Below, piece by piece: positions 1 through 6,804 of a DNA stretch of 13,027 nucleotides. The notes under the pieces are model-generated. The model saw only the letters and a program-made list of their open reading frames with translations, ran no database searches and was not told the DNA's origin. The DNA is from Flavobacteriaceae bacterium. Its GTDB lineage: Bacteria > Bacteroidota > Bacteroidia > Flavobacteriales > Flavobacteriaceae. The stretch is taken from the NCBI GenBank assembly GCA_030694835.1, contig JAUYUF010000030.1:1-13027 (forward strand). The letters are read 5' to 3'. The translations under genes and the position numbers were made by a program. Each line of letters begins with the position of its first letter. Position 1 is the first letter of the stretch.

Positions 1-45
1 CCAGCAAATTCAACACTTCCTCTTTCTTGGTCTTTAGGCGAATAA
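1..45 (+). CDS. Probable C-terminal end of nitrous oxide reductase NosZ (5' part outside window)
   Basis: Frame 1 is open from the window edge to a TAA at 43-45 and encodes 14 residues ending PANSTLPLSWSLGE. A strong rightward terminator follows 36 bases later, so a + strand gene is expected to end here. The next five genes are nos accessory genes, which in Bacteroidota usually follow nosZ. From memory, NosZ proteins of this clade end in a short tail after the CuA domain resembling 'SPxxSxxPLxxS', and this fits. The CuA ligands lie outside the window. Identification is inference from context plus a very short tail. Frames 2 and 3 also stay open to stops at 35-37 and 57-59. Confidence 0.4.
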   Translation, partial: PANSTLPLSWSLGE

Positions 46-80
46 GTTCTTTTAATTAAATAATAATTTCATTATTAAGG

Positions 81-110
81 AAAGTGGATAGAGTTTCTAT
101 CCACTTTTTA
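81..110 (+). terminator. Rho-independent terminator after the first gene
   Basis: A perfect 12-bp inverted repeat (AAAGTGGATAGA at 81-92, its complement at 96-107) closes a 3-base loop and runs into a T-rich tract. On the opposite strand no T-run follows the stem, so it should act rightward. It separates the upstream gene (probably nosZ) from the accessory genes, which would then depend on read-through or a promoter within 111-211. Confidence 0.85.
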
Positions 111-184
111 TTACCAGCAACAAATTATCATAGAGTTTTAATGAGTTTAAGTTGATAATTCATGAAAATACTCGTAAATTCCAT

Positions 185-199
185 TTGATTAATAATCAA
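185..199. promoter_or_regulatory. 15-bp palindrome just before the membrane-protein start, FNR/CRP-like half-sites
   Basis: TTGATTAATAATCAA is a perfect palindrome around a central A and ends 12 bases before the ATG at 212. The half-sites TTGAT and ATCAA equal those of the FNR/CRP family, but the spacer is five bases instead of the canonical four. It lies in the only non-coding gap ahead of the five-gene nos accessory block. Its closeness to the start codon is unusual for an activator and could suit a repressor or a structure over the translation start. No convincing TAnnTTTG promoter was found in 111-184. Function is inferred. Confidence 0.4.
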
Positions 200-211
200 T
201 AAAATTTAAAA

Positions 212-793
212 ATGAAACGTTCAAAAATTATTATGATTACAGGTTCAGCAATGCTTCTGGCACTTTTTATATTTCCACTTTGGAATATTACTTTAGAAGC
301 TCCGCAGTATCCTGAACCTTTAGGAATGGATATTTGGATTAATAAAGTGGTAGATAGTAATCCAAATGATATTAAAAACATTAATTTGATGAATCATTAT
401 ATTGGCATGAAAGATGTGCCAGTAACAATGAAGGAGTTTAAAATTTTCCCAATAGTAATATTAGTAATGGCTGTGCTAGGCATATTAATTGGAATCATCG
501 GAAAAAGAAAATTATTTTTATTTTGGGGAATTACCATGATTGTTTTGGGAATAATTGGTATGTATGATTTTTATTTATGGTTATACGATTATGGTCATAA
601 TTTAAATCCGCATGCTGCTATCAAAATTCCAGGACAAGGATATATGCCTCCTCTTTTTGGTGCAAAATCAATCTTAAATTTTAATGCTATTTCATTACCT
701 ATGACTGGAGCTTATTTTATGGTTGTCGGAATTGCTCTTTCTTTTGTTGCCTTTTTTCAAGCAAAAAAAGAAACCAAAAAAATATATTATTAA
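212..793 (+). CDS. Nos-cluster four-helix membrane protein, uncharacterised (NosB-like position)
   Basis: This is a 193-residue integral membrane protein with four hydrophobic segments at about residues 6-24, 78-97, 101-124 and 163-182. Positive residues (MKRSK, KRK at 98-100, KKETKK near the end) put both termini and the short central turn in the cytoplasm and two larger loops (25-77 and 125-162) in the periplasm. Those loops carry most of the His and Met residues, including NHYIGM at 61-66, H129, H134 and M145, so a role in copper handling is conceivable but unproven. It lies 22 bases before nosL and probably heads the nosLDFY transcript. In clade II nos clusters a membrane protein called NosB follows nosZ. 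This protein has that position and general architecture, but I cannot confirm homology. The ATG at 212 is preceded by an A-rich stretch typical of flavobacterial starts. Confidence 0.75.
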   Translation: MKRSKIIMITGSAMLLALFIFPLWNITLEAPQYPEPLGMDIWINKVVDSNPNDIKNINLMNHYIGMKDVPVTMKEFKIFPIVILVMAVLGILIGIIGKRKLFLFWGITMIVLGIIGMYDFYLWLYDYGHNLNPHAAIKIPGQGYMPPLFGAKSILNFNAISLPMTGAYFMVVGIALSFVAFFQAKKETKKIYY

Positions 794-815
794 ATAGTTT
801 ATACCTCTTTATTTA

Positions 816-1250
816 ATGAAAAAAATAATCATTTATATTTTATCAATAATGCTTTTCATTTCTTGTAAAGTTGAACCAAAAGAAATCAACTTTGGTCAAG
901 ACGCTTGTCATTATTGTAAAATGACAATTGTTGATAAACCATTTGCATCAGAAATTGTAAATTCTAAAGGAAAAGTATATATGTACGATGCTATTGAGTG
1001 TATGATTAAAAATCTTGAAAATGAAAATCTTGATGCCAAAATGTACTTAGTTTATGATTTTGAAAATACAACTCAATTTATAAATGCATTGGAATCTCAT
1101 TTTGTAATAAGCAATAAAATTAAAAGTCCGATGGGTGAAAACCTAGCTGCATTTAAAAGCAAATCATCTGCGGATAAGTTTTTAGAAAATAATGGAGGAA
1201 AACTGTTTAATTGGAATGAAATTAATAATCATTTAAAAAAAGATGAATAA
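816..1250 (+). CDS. nosL: NosL, copper-binding lipoprotein of nitrous oxide reductase maturation
   Basis: The protein has 144 residues. It begins with a lipoprotein signal peptide whose lipobox ends FISC, making Cys17 the probable lipidated N-terminus. The NosL hallmark DACHYCKM follows at 29-36 (C31, C34, M36), a region tied to Cu(I) binding in the family. A second conserved element, SPMGENLAAF, lies near 104-113. Known NosL proteins pass copper to the NosDFY complex and on to NosZ in the periplasm, and a lipid anchor places it on the membrane facing that compartment. The gene starts 22 bases after the preceding membrane-protein gene, and its last 8 bases overlap the nosD start, so translation is probably coupled. 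Length and motifs look intact. Confidence 0.93.
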   Translation: MKKIIIYILSIMLFISCKVEPKEINFGQDACHYCKMTIVDKPFASEIVNSKGKVYMYDAIECMIKNLENENLDAKMYLVYDFENTTQFINALESHFVISNKIKSPMGENLAAFKSKSSADKFLENNGGKLFNWNEINNHLKKDE

Positions 1251-2478
1251 TAAAAAGTGGTTATTTTTTGTATTTGTAATAATTACAACACCATTATTAT
1301 CATCTACAATAGAAGTTTGTAATAATTGTAGTATTAAGTCTTTAAATGAAGCTATAAAGCTTGCGAAACCTAATGATGTAATCAAAGTAAAAAAAGGAAT
1401 ATATAAAGAAACTAATATAATAATTGACAAAGCTTTAACCATAATTGGAGAAAATTTACCAACTATTGATGGTCAGTTAAAAGGTGACTTATTTAAAATT
1501 ATTGCTGATAATGTCATTATAAAAGGTTTTAATATTATTAATGTTGGTAAAGATTTCGCCAATAGTAATACCGCTATTAGAATTCAAAGAAGTAAGAATT
1601 TTGAAATTTCTTCAAATAGGTTTGAAAATATTCTTTATGCTATTTATATTGAAAAATCATCCAAAGGGAAAATCAATAACAATAAAATTTATGGGAATGC
1701 CATAACTGAAATAAATTCAGGAAACGGAATTCATCTTTGGGATTGTAAAAGTATTTTAATTACCAATAATTACATTGAAAAAATGCGCGATGGTATTTAT
1801 TTAGAATTTGCAAGTAATTGTGAAGTTGATAATAACATCAGCACTAAAAATATTAGATATGGTCTTCATTTCATGTTTTCTAATGATAATAGCTATATAA
1901 AAAATAAATTTATTAATAATGGTGCTGGAGTAGCGGTAATGTTCTCAAAAAATATTAAAATGCTCAATAATCATTTTGCAAAAAATTGGGGAACCGCCTC
2001 TTATGGGCTTTTATTGAAAGAAATTAATGATGCTGAAATAAGACATAATGTTTTTGAAGAAAACACAATTGCTATCAATGTTGAAGGATCTAATCGAATT
2101 AATTACGAAAATAATAATTTTACTAGTAATGGATGGGCCTTAAAAGTTAGAGGTGCTTGTTATAATAATGTGTTTATAAAAAACAATTTTTTATATAATT
2201 CTTTTGATGTATCCTGGAATACTAAAATGAATGATAATTTATTTAAACAAAATTATTGGAGTGAATATACAGGTTATGACCTAGATTTAGATGGTGTTGG
2301 AGACGTTCCATACAGACCTGTAAAATTATTCTCTTATATTGTAAATAAAACACCAGAAGCTGTAATATTATTACGTAGTTTATTTATCAATCTTGTAGAT
2401 TTTTCTGAAAAAGTAACACCCGTTTTTACACCTGATTTTTTAATAGATGATGAACCTCAAATGAAACCAAATATATGA
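1243..2478 (+). CDS. nosD: NosD, periplasmic beta-helix copper-maturation protein for NosZ
   Basis: The protein has 411 residues. A hydrophobic signal peptide covers about 1-21, followed by C26-N-N-C29. The body is a right-handed parallel beta-helix with many repeats rich in NN turns and aromatic rungs, such as GNGIHLWDCKS, MRDGIYLEFAS, IRYGLHFMFSN and GAGVAVMFSKN. These are characteristic of the NosD/CASH family. The C-terminal segment (NYWSEYTGYDLDLDGVGDVPYRP, then a long helical tail ending near MKP) is also typical and is the part thought to contact the transporter. NosD joins NosF and NosY as a periplasmic subunit that receives copper from NosL and delivers it to NosZ. It overlaps nosL by 8 bases, and its TGA overlaps the nosF start (ATGA), so it sits mid-operon. 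The length is full for the family. Confidence 0.94.
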   Translation: MNNKKWLFFVFVIITTPLLSSTIEVCNNCSIKSLNEAIKLAKPNDVIKVKKGIYKETNIIIDKALTIIGENLPTIDGQLKGDLFKIIADNVIIKGFNIINVGKDFANSNTAIRIQRSKNFEISSNRFENILYAIYIEKSSKGKINNNKIYGNAITEINSGNGIHLWDCKSILITNNYIEKMRDGIYLEFASNCEVDNNISTKNIRYGLHFMFSNDNSYIKNKFINNGAGVAVMFSKNIKMLNNHFAKNWGTASYGLLLKEINDAEIRHNVFEENTIAINVEGSNRINYENNNFTSNGWALKVRGACYNNVFIKNNFLYNSFDVSWNTKMNDNLFKQNYWSEYTGYDLDLDGVGDVPYRPVKLFSYIVNKTPEAVILLRSLFINLVDFSEKVTPVFTPDFLIDDEPQMKPNI

Positions 2479-3182
2479 TAACATTTCATGACGTAAAAAA
2501 AGATTTTGGAAAATTAGAAGTACTTAAAAAAATAAACCTAAAAATAAATCAAGGTGGAATTTTTGCTATTTTAGGTCCAAATGGATCGGGAAAAACAACT
2601 TTGATTAAATCGATATTAGGAATGGTTATTCCGCAAAGTGGAGTTATAAAAATTGATAATCAAAACATTTTAAAGCAGTGGAAATATCGAGAGAACATTG
2701 ATTATTTACCACAAATAGCCAATTTTCCAGCGAATTTAAAAGTGATGGAATTAATCAATATGATTAAGGATATTAGAAAAGGAAATTATCGGGATCAAGA
2801 GTTAATTCAATTGTTTAGAATTATTCCTTTTTTAGATAAAAAATTAGGTCATTTGTCTGGTGGTACAAAACAACGTGTAAATTTGGTTTTAGCTTTTATG
2901 TTTGACAGCCCTTTAATTATTTTAGATGAACCAACTTCTGGATTAGATCCAGTTGCTTTAATTGCGTTAAAAGAATTAATTATCAAAGAAAAAAAAGCAG
3001 GAAAAACAATTATTATTACTTCACATATCATGAGTTTTGTAGAAGAACTTTCAGATGAAATAGTTTTTATTTTGGATGGAAATATTCATTTTCAGGGAAC
3101 AATTTCTGATTTAAAAAAACAAACAAACCAAGACAATTTTGAATATGCTATTGCATCAATTTTAAAAGAAAATTATGTATAA
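2475..3182 (+). CDS. nosF: NosF, ABC transporter ATPase for NosZ maturation
   Basis: A 235-residue ABC ATPase with all catalytic elements present: Walker A GPNGSGKTT at 34-42, Q-loop Q80, signature LSGGTKQ at 127-133, Walker B LIILDE at 147-152 with catalytic E152, D-loop near 156-159 and H-loop H184. In the NosDFY complex this cytoplasmic subunit couples ATP hydrolysis to conformational change in NosD through NosY. The signature LSGGTKQR is typical of NosF. The start ATG overlaps the nosD stop by four bases, and the 3' end overlaps nosY by 8 bases. The sequence alone would allow a generic ABC-2 exporter ATPase, but the gene order makes NosF nearly certain. Confidence 0.94.
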   Translation: MITFHDVKKDFGKLEVLKKINLKINQGGIFAILGPNGSGKTTLIKSILGMVIPQSGVIKIDNQNILKQWKYRENIDYLPQIANFPANLKVMELINMIKDIRKGNYRDQELIQLFRIIPFLDKKLGHLSGGTKQRVNLVLAFMFDSPLIILDEPTSGLDPVALIALKELIIKEKKAGKTIIITSHIMSFVEELSDEIVFILDGNIHFQGTISDLKKQTNQDNFEYAIASILKENYV

Positions 3183-3957
3183 AATATTAAAGTATAGTTT
3201 TTACGACCTTATTAGAAGTCGGTGGAGTTTTATTTATTTGTTGTTTTACCTTTTATTAGGAATTGTTTTACTTTTTCTAAATAGCAATTTGTCTAATGCC
3301 ATAGTAACGCTTTTAAATGTAATTACTGTTTTAGTTCCTTTAATAGGAACCATATTTGGCGTAATGTATTATTATGATTCTAAAGAGTTTACAGAGTTGT
3401 TATTGGCACAGCCTATCAAAAGATCGAACATATTTTTGGGTCAGTATTTTGGAGTTGCAATTTCGTTATCAATCAGTTTAATAATAGGCTTAGGCTTGCC
3501 TTTTATGTATTATGGTTTATTTGTTTCTGATAAAATTTTTGAATTTTTAACACTAATTATAGTAGGTACTTTTTTAACTTTTATTTTTACAGCGATTTCT
3601 TTTTTTATTGCAATTTCTTTTGAAAATAAAATTAAAGGATTTGGTGTTGCAATTTTAGTTTGGTTACTTCTGGCAGTAATTTATGATGGAATATTTTTAA
3701 TTTTCTTAGTTTATTTTGAGCAATATCCGCTTGATATGTTTTCGTTAGGCGCAATTATGTCAAACCCAATAGATTTAGCGAGGACTTTAATGTTATTGAA
3801 ACTAGATATATCTGCTTTATTGGGCTATACAGGTGCTGTGTTCAAAAAGTTTTTCGGCACCAATTATGGAGTTATTTTATCCTATTTGGTATTAATATTT
3901 TGGACGATTATTCCGATATTGGGAATTTTATGGAAATCTAATAAAAAAGATTTCTGA
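3175..3957 (+). CDS. nosY: NosY, ABC-2 type permease of the NosDFY copper-maturation transporter
   Basis: A 260-residue membrane protein with about six hydrophobic segments, following the ABC-2 permease pattern. Family-typical stretches include YYYDSKEFTELLLAQPIKRS (about 65-84), which lies in the coupling region that meets the ATPase, and NPIDLARTLMLLKLDISALLGYTGAVFKKFFG before the last helix, which is strongly characteristic of NosY. It forms the membrane dimer linking cytoplasmic NosF to periplasmic NosD. It begins inside the last codons of nosF (8-base overlap) and is the last gene of the rightward nos block. Only one base separates its TGA from the stop of the convergent marC-like gene, so no dedicated terminator fits between them. 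Confidence 0.93.
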   Translation: MYKILKYSFYDLIRSRWSFIYLLFYLLLGIVLLFLNSNLSNAIVTLLNVITVLVPLIGTIFGVMYYYDSKEFTELLLAQPIKRSNIFLGQYFGVAISLSISLIIGLGLPFMYYGLFVSDKIFEFLTLIIVGTFLTFIFTAISFFIAISFENKIKGFGVAILVWLLLAVIYDGIFLIFLVYFEQYPLDMFSLGAIMSNPIDLARTLMLLKLDISALLGYTGAVFKKFFGTNYGVILSYLVLIFWTIIPILGILWKSNKKDF

Positions 3958-3958
3958 T

Positions 3959-4576
3959 TTATTTAAGAATCAATATAACTGTTGATAAAATATATTCTAC
4001 ACCAATAGCAATTACTATAAATCCGATTATCCTAGATAAGGCATTGATACCAGATGATCCTAATGCTTTTACTATTAATTGTGAACTGCGTAAAATGAAA
4101 TAAATTAAAACAGAAATTAGTAATATAGCTCCAGTTAAAATTCCTCTTTCTAAAACTTGTGTATATTCTTGATGATAAGTAATTAGTAAAGAAATTGTTC
4201 CTGGTCCAGCAAGCATCGGTATTGCAAGAGGCGTTAAAGAAACATCATCTTGTTCCATAACATCTGATTTTACTTTTTCACTCATTCCCTTATGTTGCGA
4301 AAATTTGCCTGTTAACAACGCAAAACCAGAAGAAGTAATGATTAATCCACCAGCAATTTTTAAAGAGCTTAAACTAATACCGAAAAACACTAAAATAAAT
4401 TTTCCTAAAAAGAATGAAATTATTAAAATGACAAATACGTTTATTGCAGTAGAAAAAGCAATTTTATTGATTTCTTTTTTTGATTTTTCCTTTGTTAAAC
4501 TTACAAAAATAGGAACGGTTCCTAATGGATTAATAACAGAAAAAATAGCAGCTAAAGCAATTAGAAATAAACTCAT
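3959..4576 (-). CDS. MarC/UPF0056 family integral membrane protein
   Basis: A 205-residue protein with about six transmembrane segments. It carries both MarC-family signatures: NPLGTVPIFV at 16-25 and the related internal repeat PLAIPMLAGPGTIS near 114-127. The two resemble each other, as expected for a duplicated three-helix fold. The family is widespread in the inner membrane. Despite its name, a role in multiple antibiotic resistance was not upheld, and its substrate is unknown. Length matches the family. The start ATG (complement of 4574-4576) follows A-rich sequence, and no clear TAnnTTTG promoter is visible upstream. It converges on nosY with one base between the stops, so the two transcripts probably overlap at their 3' ends. 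Confidence 0.9.
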   Translation of the reverse strand: MSLFLIALAAIFSVINPLGTVPIFVSLTKEKSKKEINKIAFSTAINVFVILIISFFLGKFILVFFGISLSSLKIAGGLIITSSGFALLTGKFSQHKGMSEKVKSDVMEQDDVSLTPLAIPMLAGPGTISLLITYHQEYTQVLERGILTGAILLISVLIYFILRSSQLIVKALGSSGINALSRIIGFIVIAIGVEYILSTVILILK

Positions 4577-4665
4577 TTTATTTTTTTTGGTAAAAGTAAT
4601 GATATGTTTTAAAACCTATATTAAGGAATCGTTATGATTTAGTTCTTTTTATATTAAATGGATTG

Positions 4666-4746
4666 TTTTCAGTTTTCGGTTCTCAGTTACTAGTTTTCAG
4701 TTTTAAATTATATACTTGATACCTGCTACCAGCTACTTGATACTTA
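4666..4746. repeat. Degenerate intergenic short repeats (TTTTCAG-type and ACTTGATAC-type)
   Basis: The 167-base gap between the marC-like gene and mutB holds two repeat styles. At 4666-4704, TTTTCAG occurs at 4666-4672 and 4694-4700 with degenerate copies (TTCGGTTCTCAG, TTACTAG) between. At 4714-4743, ACTTGATAC occurs twice exactly, 21 bases apart, with CTGCTACC/CAGCTACTT-like variants between. The second block runs into the mutB stop codon. Similar low-complexity tracts are, to my recollection, dispersed between genes in several flavobacterial genomes. No clear terminator hairpin for mutB was found here. The rest of the gap (4577-4665) is A/T-rich with nothing identifiable. Confidence 0.6.
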
Positions 4747-6804
4747 TTTCTCAATTCTACTCAATAAAGTTTCCAAAATATTAATAGCAGCAAGAGTTAT
4801 TTTTGTTCCTGGTCCAAAAATTCCAGTTACTCCAGCATTATATAAATAATCATAATCTTGACTAGGAATTACGCCGCCAACAACTACTAAAATATCACTT
4901 CTACCATATTTTTTAAGTTCTTCAATTACAAGTGGCATCAATGTTTTATGTCCAGCAGCTAAAGAAGAAATTCCCAAAACATGTACATCATTTTCAACAG
5001 CTTGTTTAGCAACTTCTTTAGGAGTTTGAAAAAGTGGTCCAATATCAACATCAAAACCTAAATCAGCAAAACTAGTTGCTACTACTTTGGCACCGCGGTC
5101 ATGACCATCCTGTCCCATTTTAGCAACTAAAATACGAGGTCTTCTTCCTTCCATTTCAGCAAATTGATTGGCTAATTTGGTGGCTTTTTGGAATTCCTTA
5201 TTATTTTTTATTGTTCTTGAATACACTCCAGATATAGATTTTATATGAGCATGATAACGCCCAAAAGCAATTTCTAAAGCATCTGAAATTTCACCTAAAG
5301 TGGCTCTTTCTTTTGCTGCATTGATAGCCAAATCTAATAAATTTCCTTCACCTGTTTGCGCACAATGAGTTAAATTTAATAAAGTCTCTTTTACTTTTTC
5401 ATAATTTCTTGTTGACTTGATAGCATTTAATCTATTTATCTGACTTAAACGAACAGCGTCATTGTCAACCTCTAAGATACTTAATTGGTCTTCTTCTTTT
5501 AACTGATACGCATTTACACCAACGATAATATCTTGTTCACTATCAATTTTAGCCTGTTTAATTGCAGATGCTTCTTCAATACGCATTTTAGGTATTCCAG
5601 CTTCAATAGCTTTTGTCATTCCTCCAATTTGCTCAACTTCTTGAATGAGTTCCCATGCTTTAGTTGCAATTTCTTCGGTTAGTTGTTCAACATAAGTGGA
5701 ACCAGCCCAAGGGTCAACAGTTTTTGTAATAGCAGTTTCTTCTTGAATATAAATTTGAGTATTTCTAGCAATTCTAGCAGAAAAATCTGTTGGTAAAGCG
5801 ATGGCCTCGTCCAAAGCATTGGTGTGTAAACTTTGAGTTCCTCCCAGTGTAGCAGCCATGGCTTCAACAGTTGTTCTAGCTACATTGTTAAAAGGATCTT
5901 GTTCTGTAAGGCTCCATCCACTGGTTTGACAATGGGTGCGTAATGACATTGATTGTGGTTTCTTTGGATTGAATTGTTTTACCAATTTAGCCCAAAGCAT
6001 TCTGCCTGCCCTCAATTTTGCAATTTCTAAAAAGTGATTCATCCCAATCGCCCAAAAAAAGGAAAGTCTAGGTGCAAAATCATCGATATCTAATCCTGCA
6101 GCAATTCCTGTTCTGAGGTATTCCAATCCGTTAGCTAAAGTGTATGCTAATTCAATTTCTGGAGTTGCGCCTGCTTCTTGCATATGATAACCAGAAATGG
6201 AAATAGAATTATATTTTGGCATTTTCTGACTTGTATATTCAAATATATCAGCTATTATTTTCATGGATGGAGTAGGTGGGTAAATATAGGTGTTACGCAC
6301 CATAAACTCTTTTAAAATATCATTTTGTATAGTTCCAGAAAGTGATTCTTGAGCCACTCCTTGTTCTTCTGCAGCAACAATATAAAAAGCTAAAATGGGT
6401 AATACGGCACCATTCATAGTCATAGAAACAGACATTTCATCAAGTGGAATTTGATCAAAAAGAACCTTCATATCTTCAACAGAATCTATGGCAACACCCG
6501 CTTTCCCAACATCGCCTTGAACGCGTTCGTGATCAGAATCATATCCGCGATGTGTGGCTAAATCAAAAGCAATTGATAATCCTTTTTGTCCAGCTGCTAA
6601 ATTTCTTCGATAAAAAGCGTTGCTTTCTTCTGCGGTAGAAAATCCTGCATATTGACGAATTGTCCAAGGCTTATTAACGTACATGGTAGAATAGGGACCT
6701 CTTAAAAAAGGTGGAATTCCGGCAACAAAACCTTCATGCTGATGCGAAGAAATTACCTGATCAGTTGTCTTGACTTGTAGTTTAGAAAAATCCTTACGCT
6801 TCAT
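4744..6804 (-). CDS. mutB: Methylmalonyl-CoA mutase large (catalytic) subunit, adenosylcobalamin-dependent
   Basis: This 686-residue protein interconverts (R)-methylmalonyl-CoA and succinyl-CoA, linking propionyl-CoA to the TCA cycle. The N-terminal TIM barrel carries RGPYSTMY (35-42), PWTIRQYAGFST (46-57), VRNTYIYPP (169-177) and ISGYHMQEAGA (203-213). Y52, R170 and H207 match the substrate-binding Y89, R207 and H244 of the Propionibacterium enzyme with a constant offset of 37. This favours methylmalonyl-CoA over isobutyryl-CoA type specificity. The C-terminal B12 domain (about 555-686) has the cobalt-ligand motif DGHDRG (566-571, H568), SSLAAGH (613-619) and GG (643-644). Its start overlaps the end of mutA by 11 bases, so the subunits are probably translationally coupled. 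It is the last gene of the udk-ftsB-mutA-mutB unit. No frameshift or missing key residue was seen. Confidence 0.95.
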   Translation of the reverse strand: MKRKDFSKLQVKTTDQVISSHQHEGFVAGIPPFLRGPYSTMYVNKPWTIRQYAGFSTAEESNAFYRRNLAAGQKGLSIAFDLATHRGYDSDHERVQGDVGKAGVAIDSVEDMKVLFDQIPLDEMSVSMTMNGAVLPILAFYIVAAEEQGVAQESLSGTIQNDILKEFMVRNTYIYPPTPSMKIIADIFEYTSQKMPKYNSISISGYHMQEAGATPEIELAYTLANGLEYLRTGIAAGLDIDDFAPRLSFFWAIGMNHFLEIAKLRAGRMLWAKLVKQFNPKKPQSMSLRTHCQTSGWSLTEQDPFNNVARTTVEAMAATLGGTQSLHTNALDEAIALPTDFSARIARNTQIYIQEETAITKTVDPWAGSTYVEQLTEEIATKAWELIQEVEQIGGMTKAIEAGIPKMRIEEASAIKQAKIDSEQDIIVGVNAYQLKEEDQLSILEVDNDAVRLSQINRLNAIKSTRNYEKVKETLLNLTHCAQTGEGNLLDLAINAAKERATLGEISDALEIAFGRYHAHIKSISGVYSRTIKNNKEFQKATKLANQFAEMEGRRPRILVAKMGQDGHDRGAKVVATSFADLGFDVDIGPLFQTPKEVAKQAVENDVHVLGISSLAAGHKTLMPLVIEELKKYGRSDILVVVGGVIPSQDYDYLYNAGVTGIFGPGTKITLAAINILETLLSRIEK

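Noticed and set aside
1..60. Minus-strand open frame with protein-like residues (RTYSPKDQERGSVEFA)
   Set aside because: It has no ATG before the stop at about 75-77, and the rightward terminator at 81-110 implies a + strand gene ends here.
123..160. Inverted repeat AATTATCA / TGATAATT
   Set aside because: The arms are 22 bases apart, A/T-rich and short, so they are not distinguishable from chance.
152..182. Possible promoter TTG...TAAATTCC before the nos membrane-protein gene
   Set aside because: The -7 match is poor and the spacing is 20 bases, so it is too weak to list in AT-rich sequence.
4305..4637. 110-residue + strand open frame opposite the marC-like gene
   Set aside because: It is antisense to a clear MarC family gene and has low-complexity, non-family composition.
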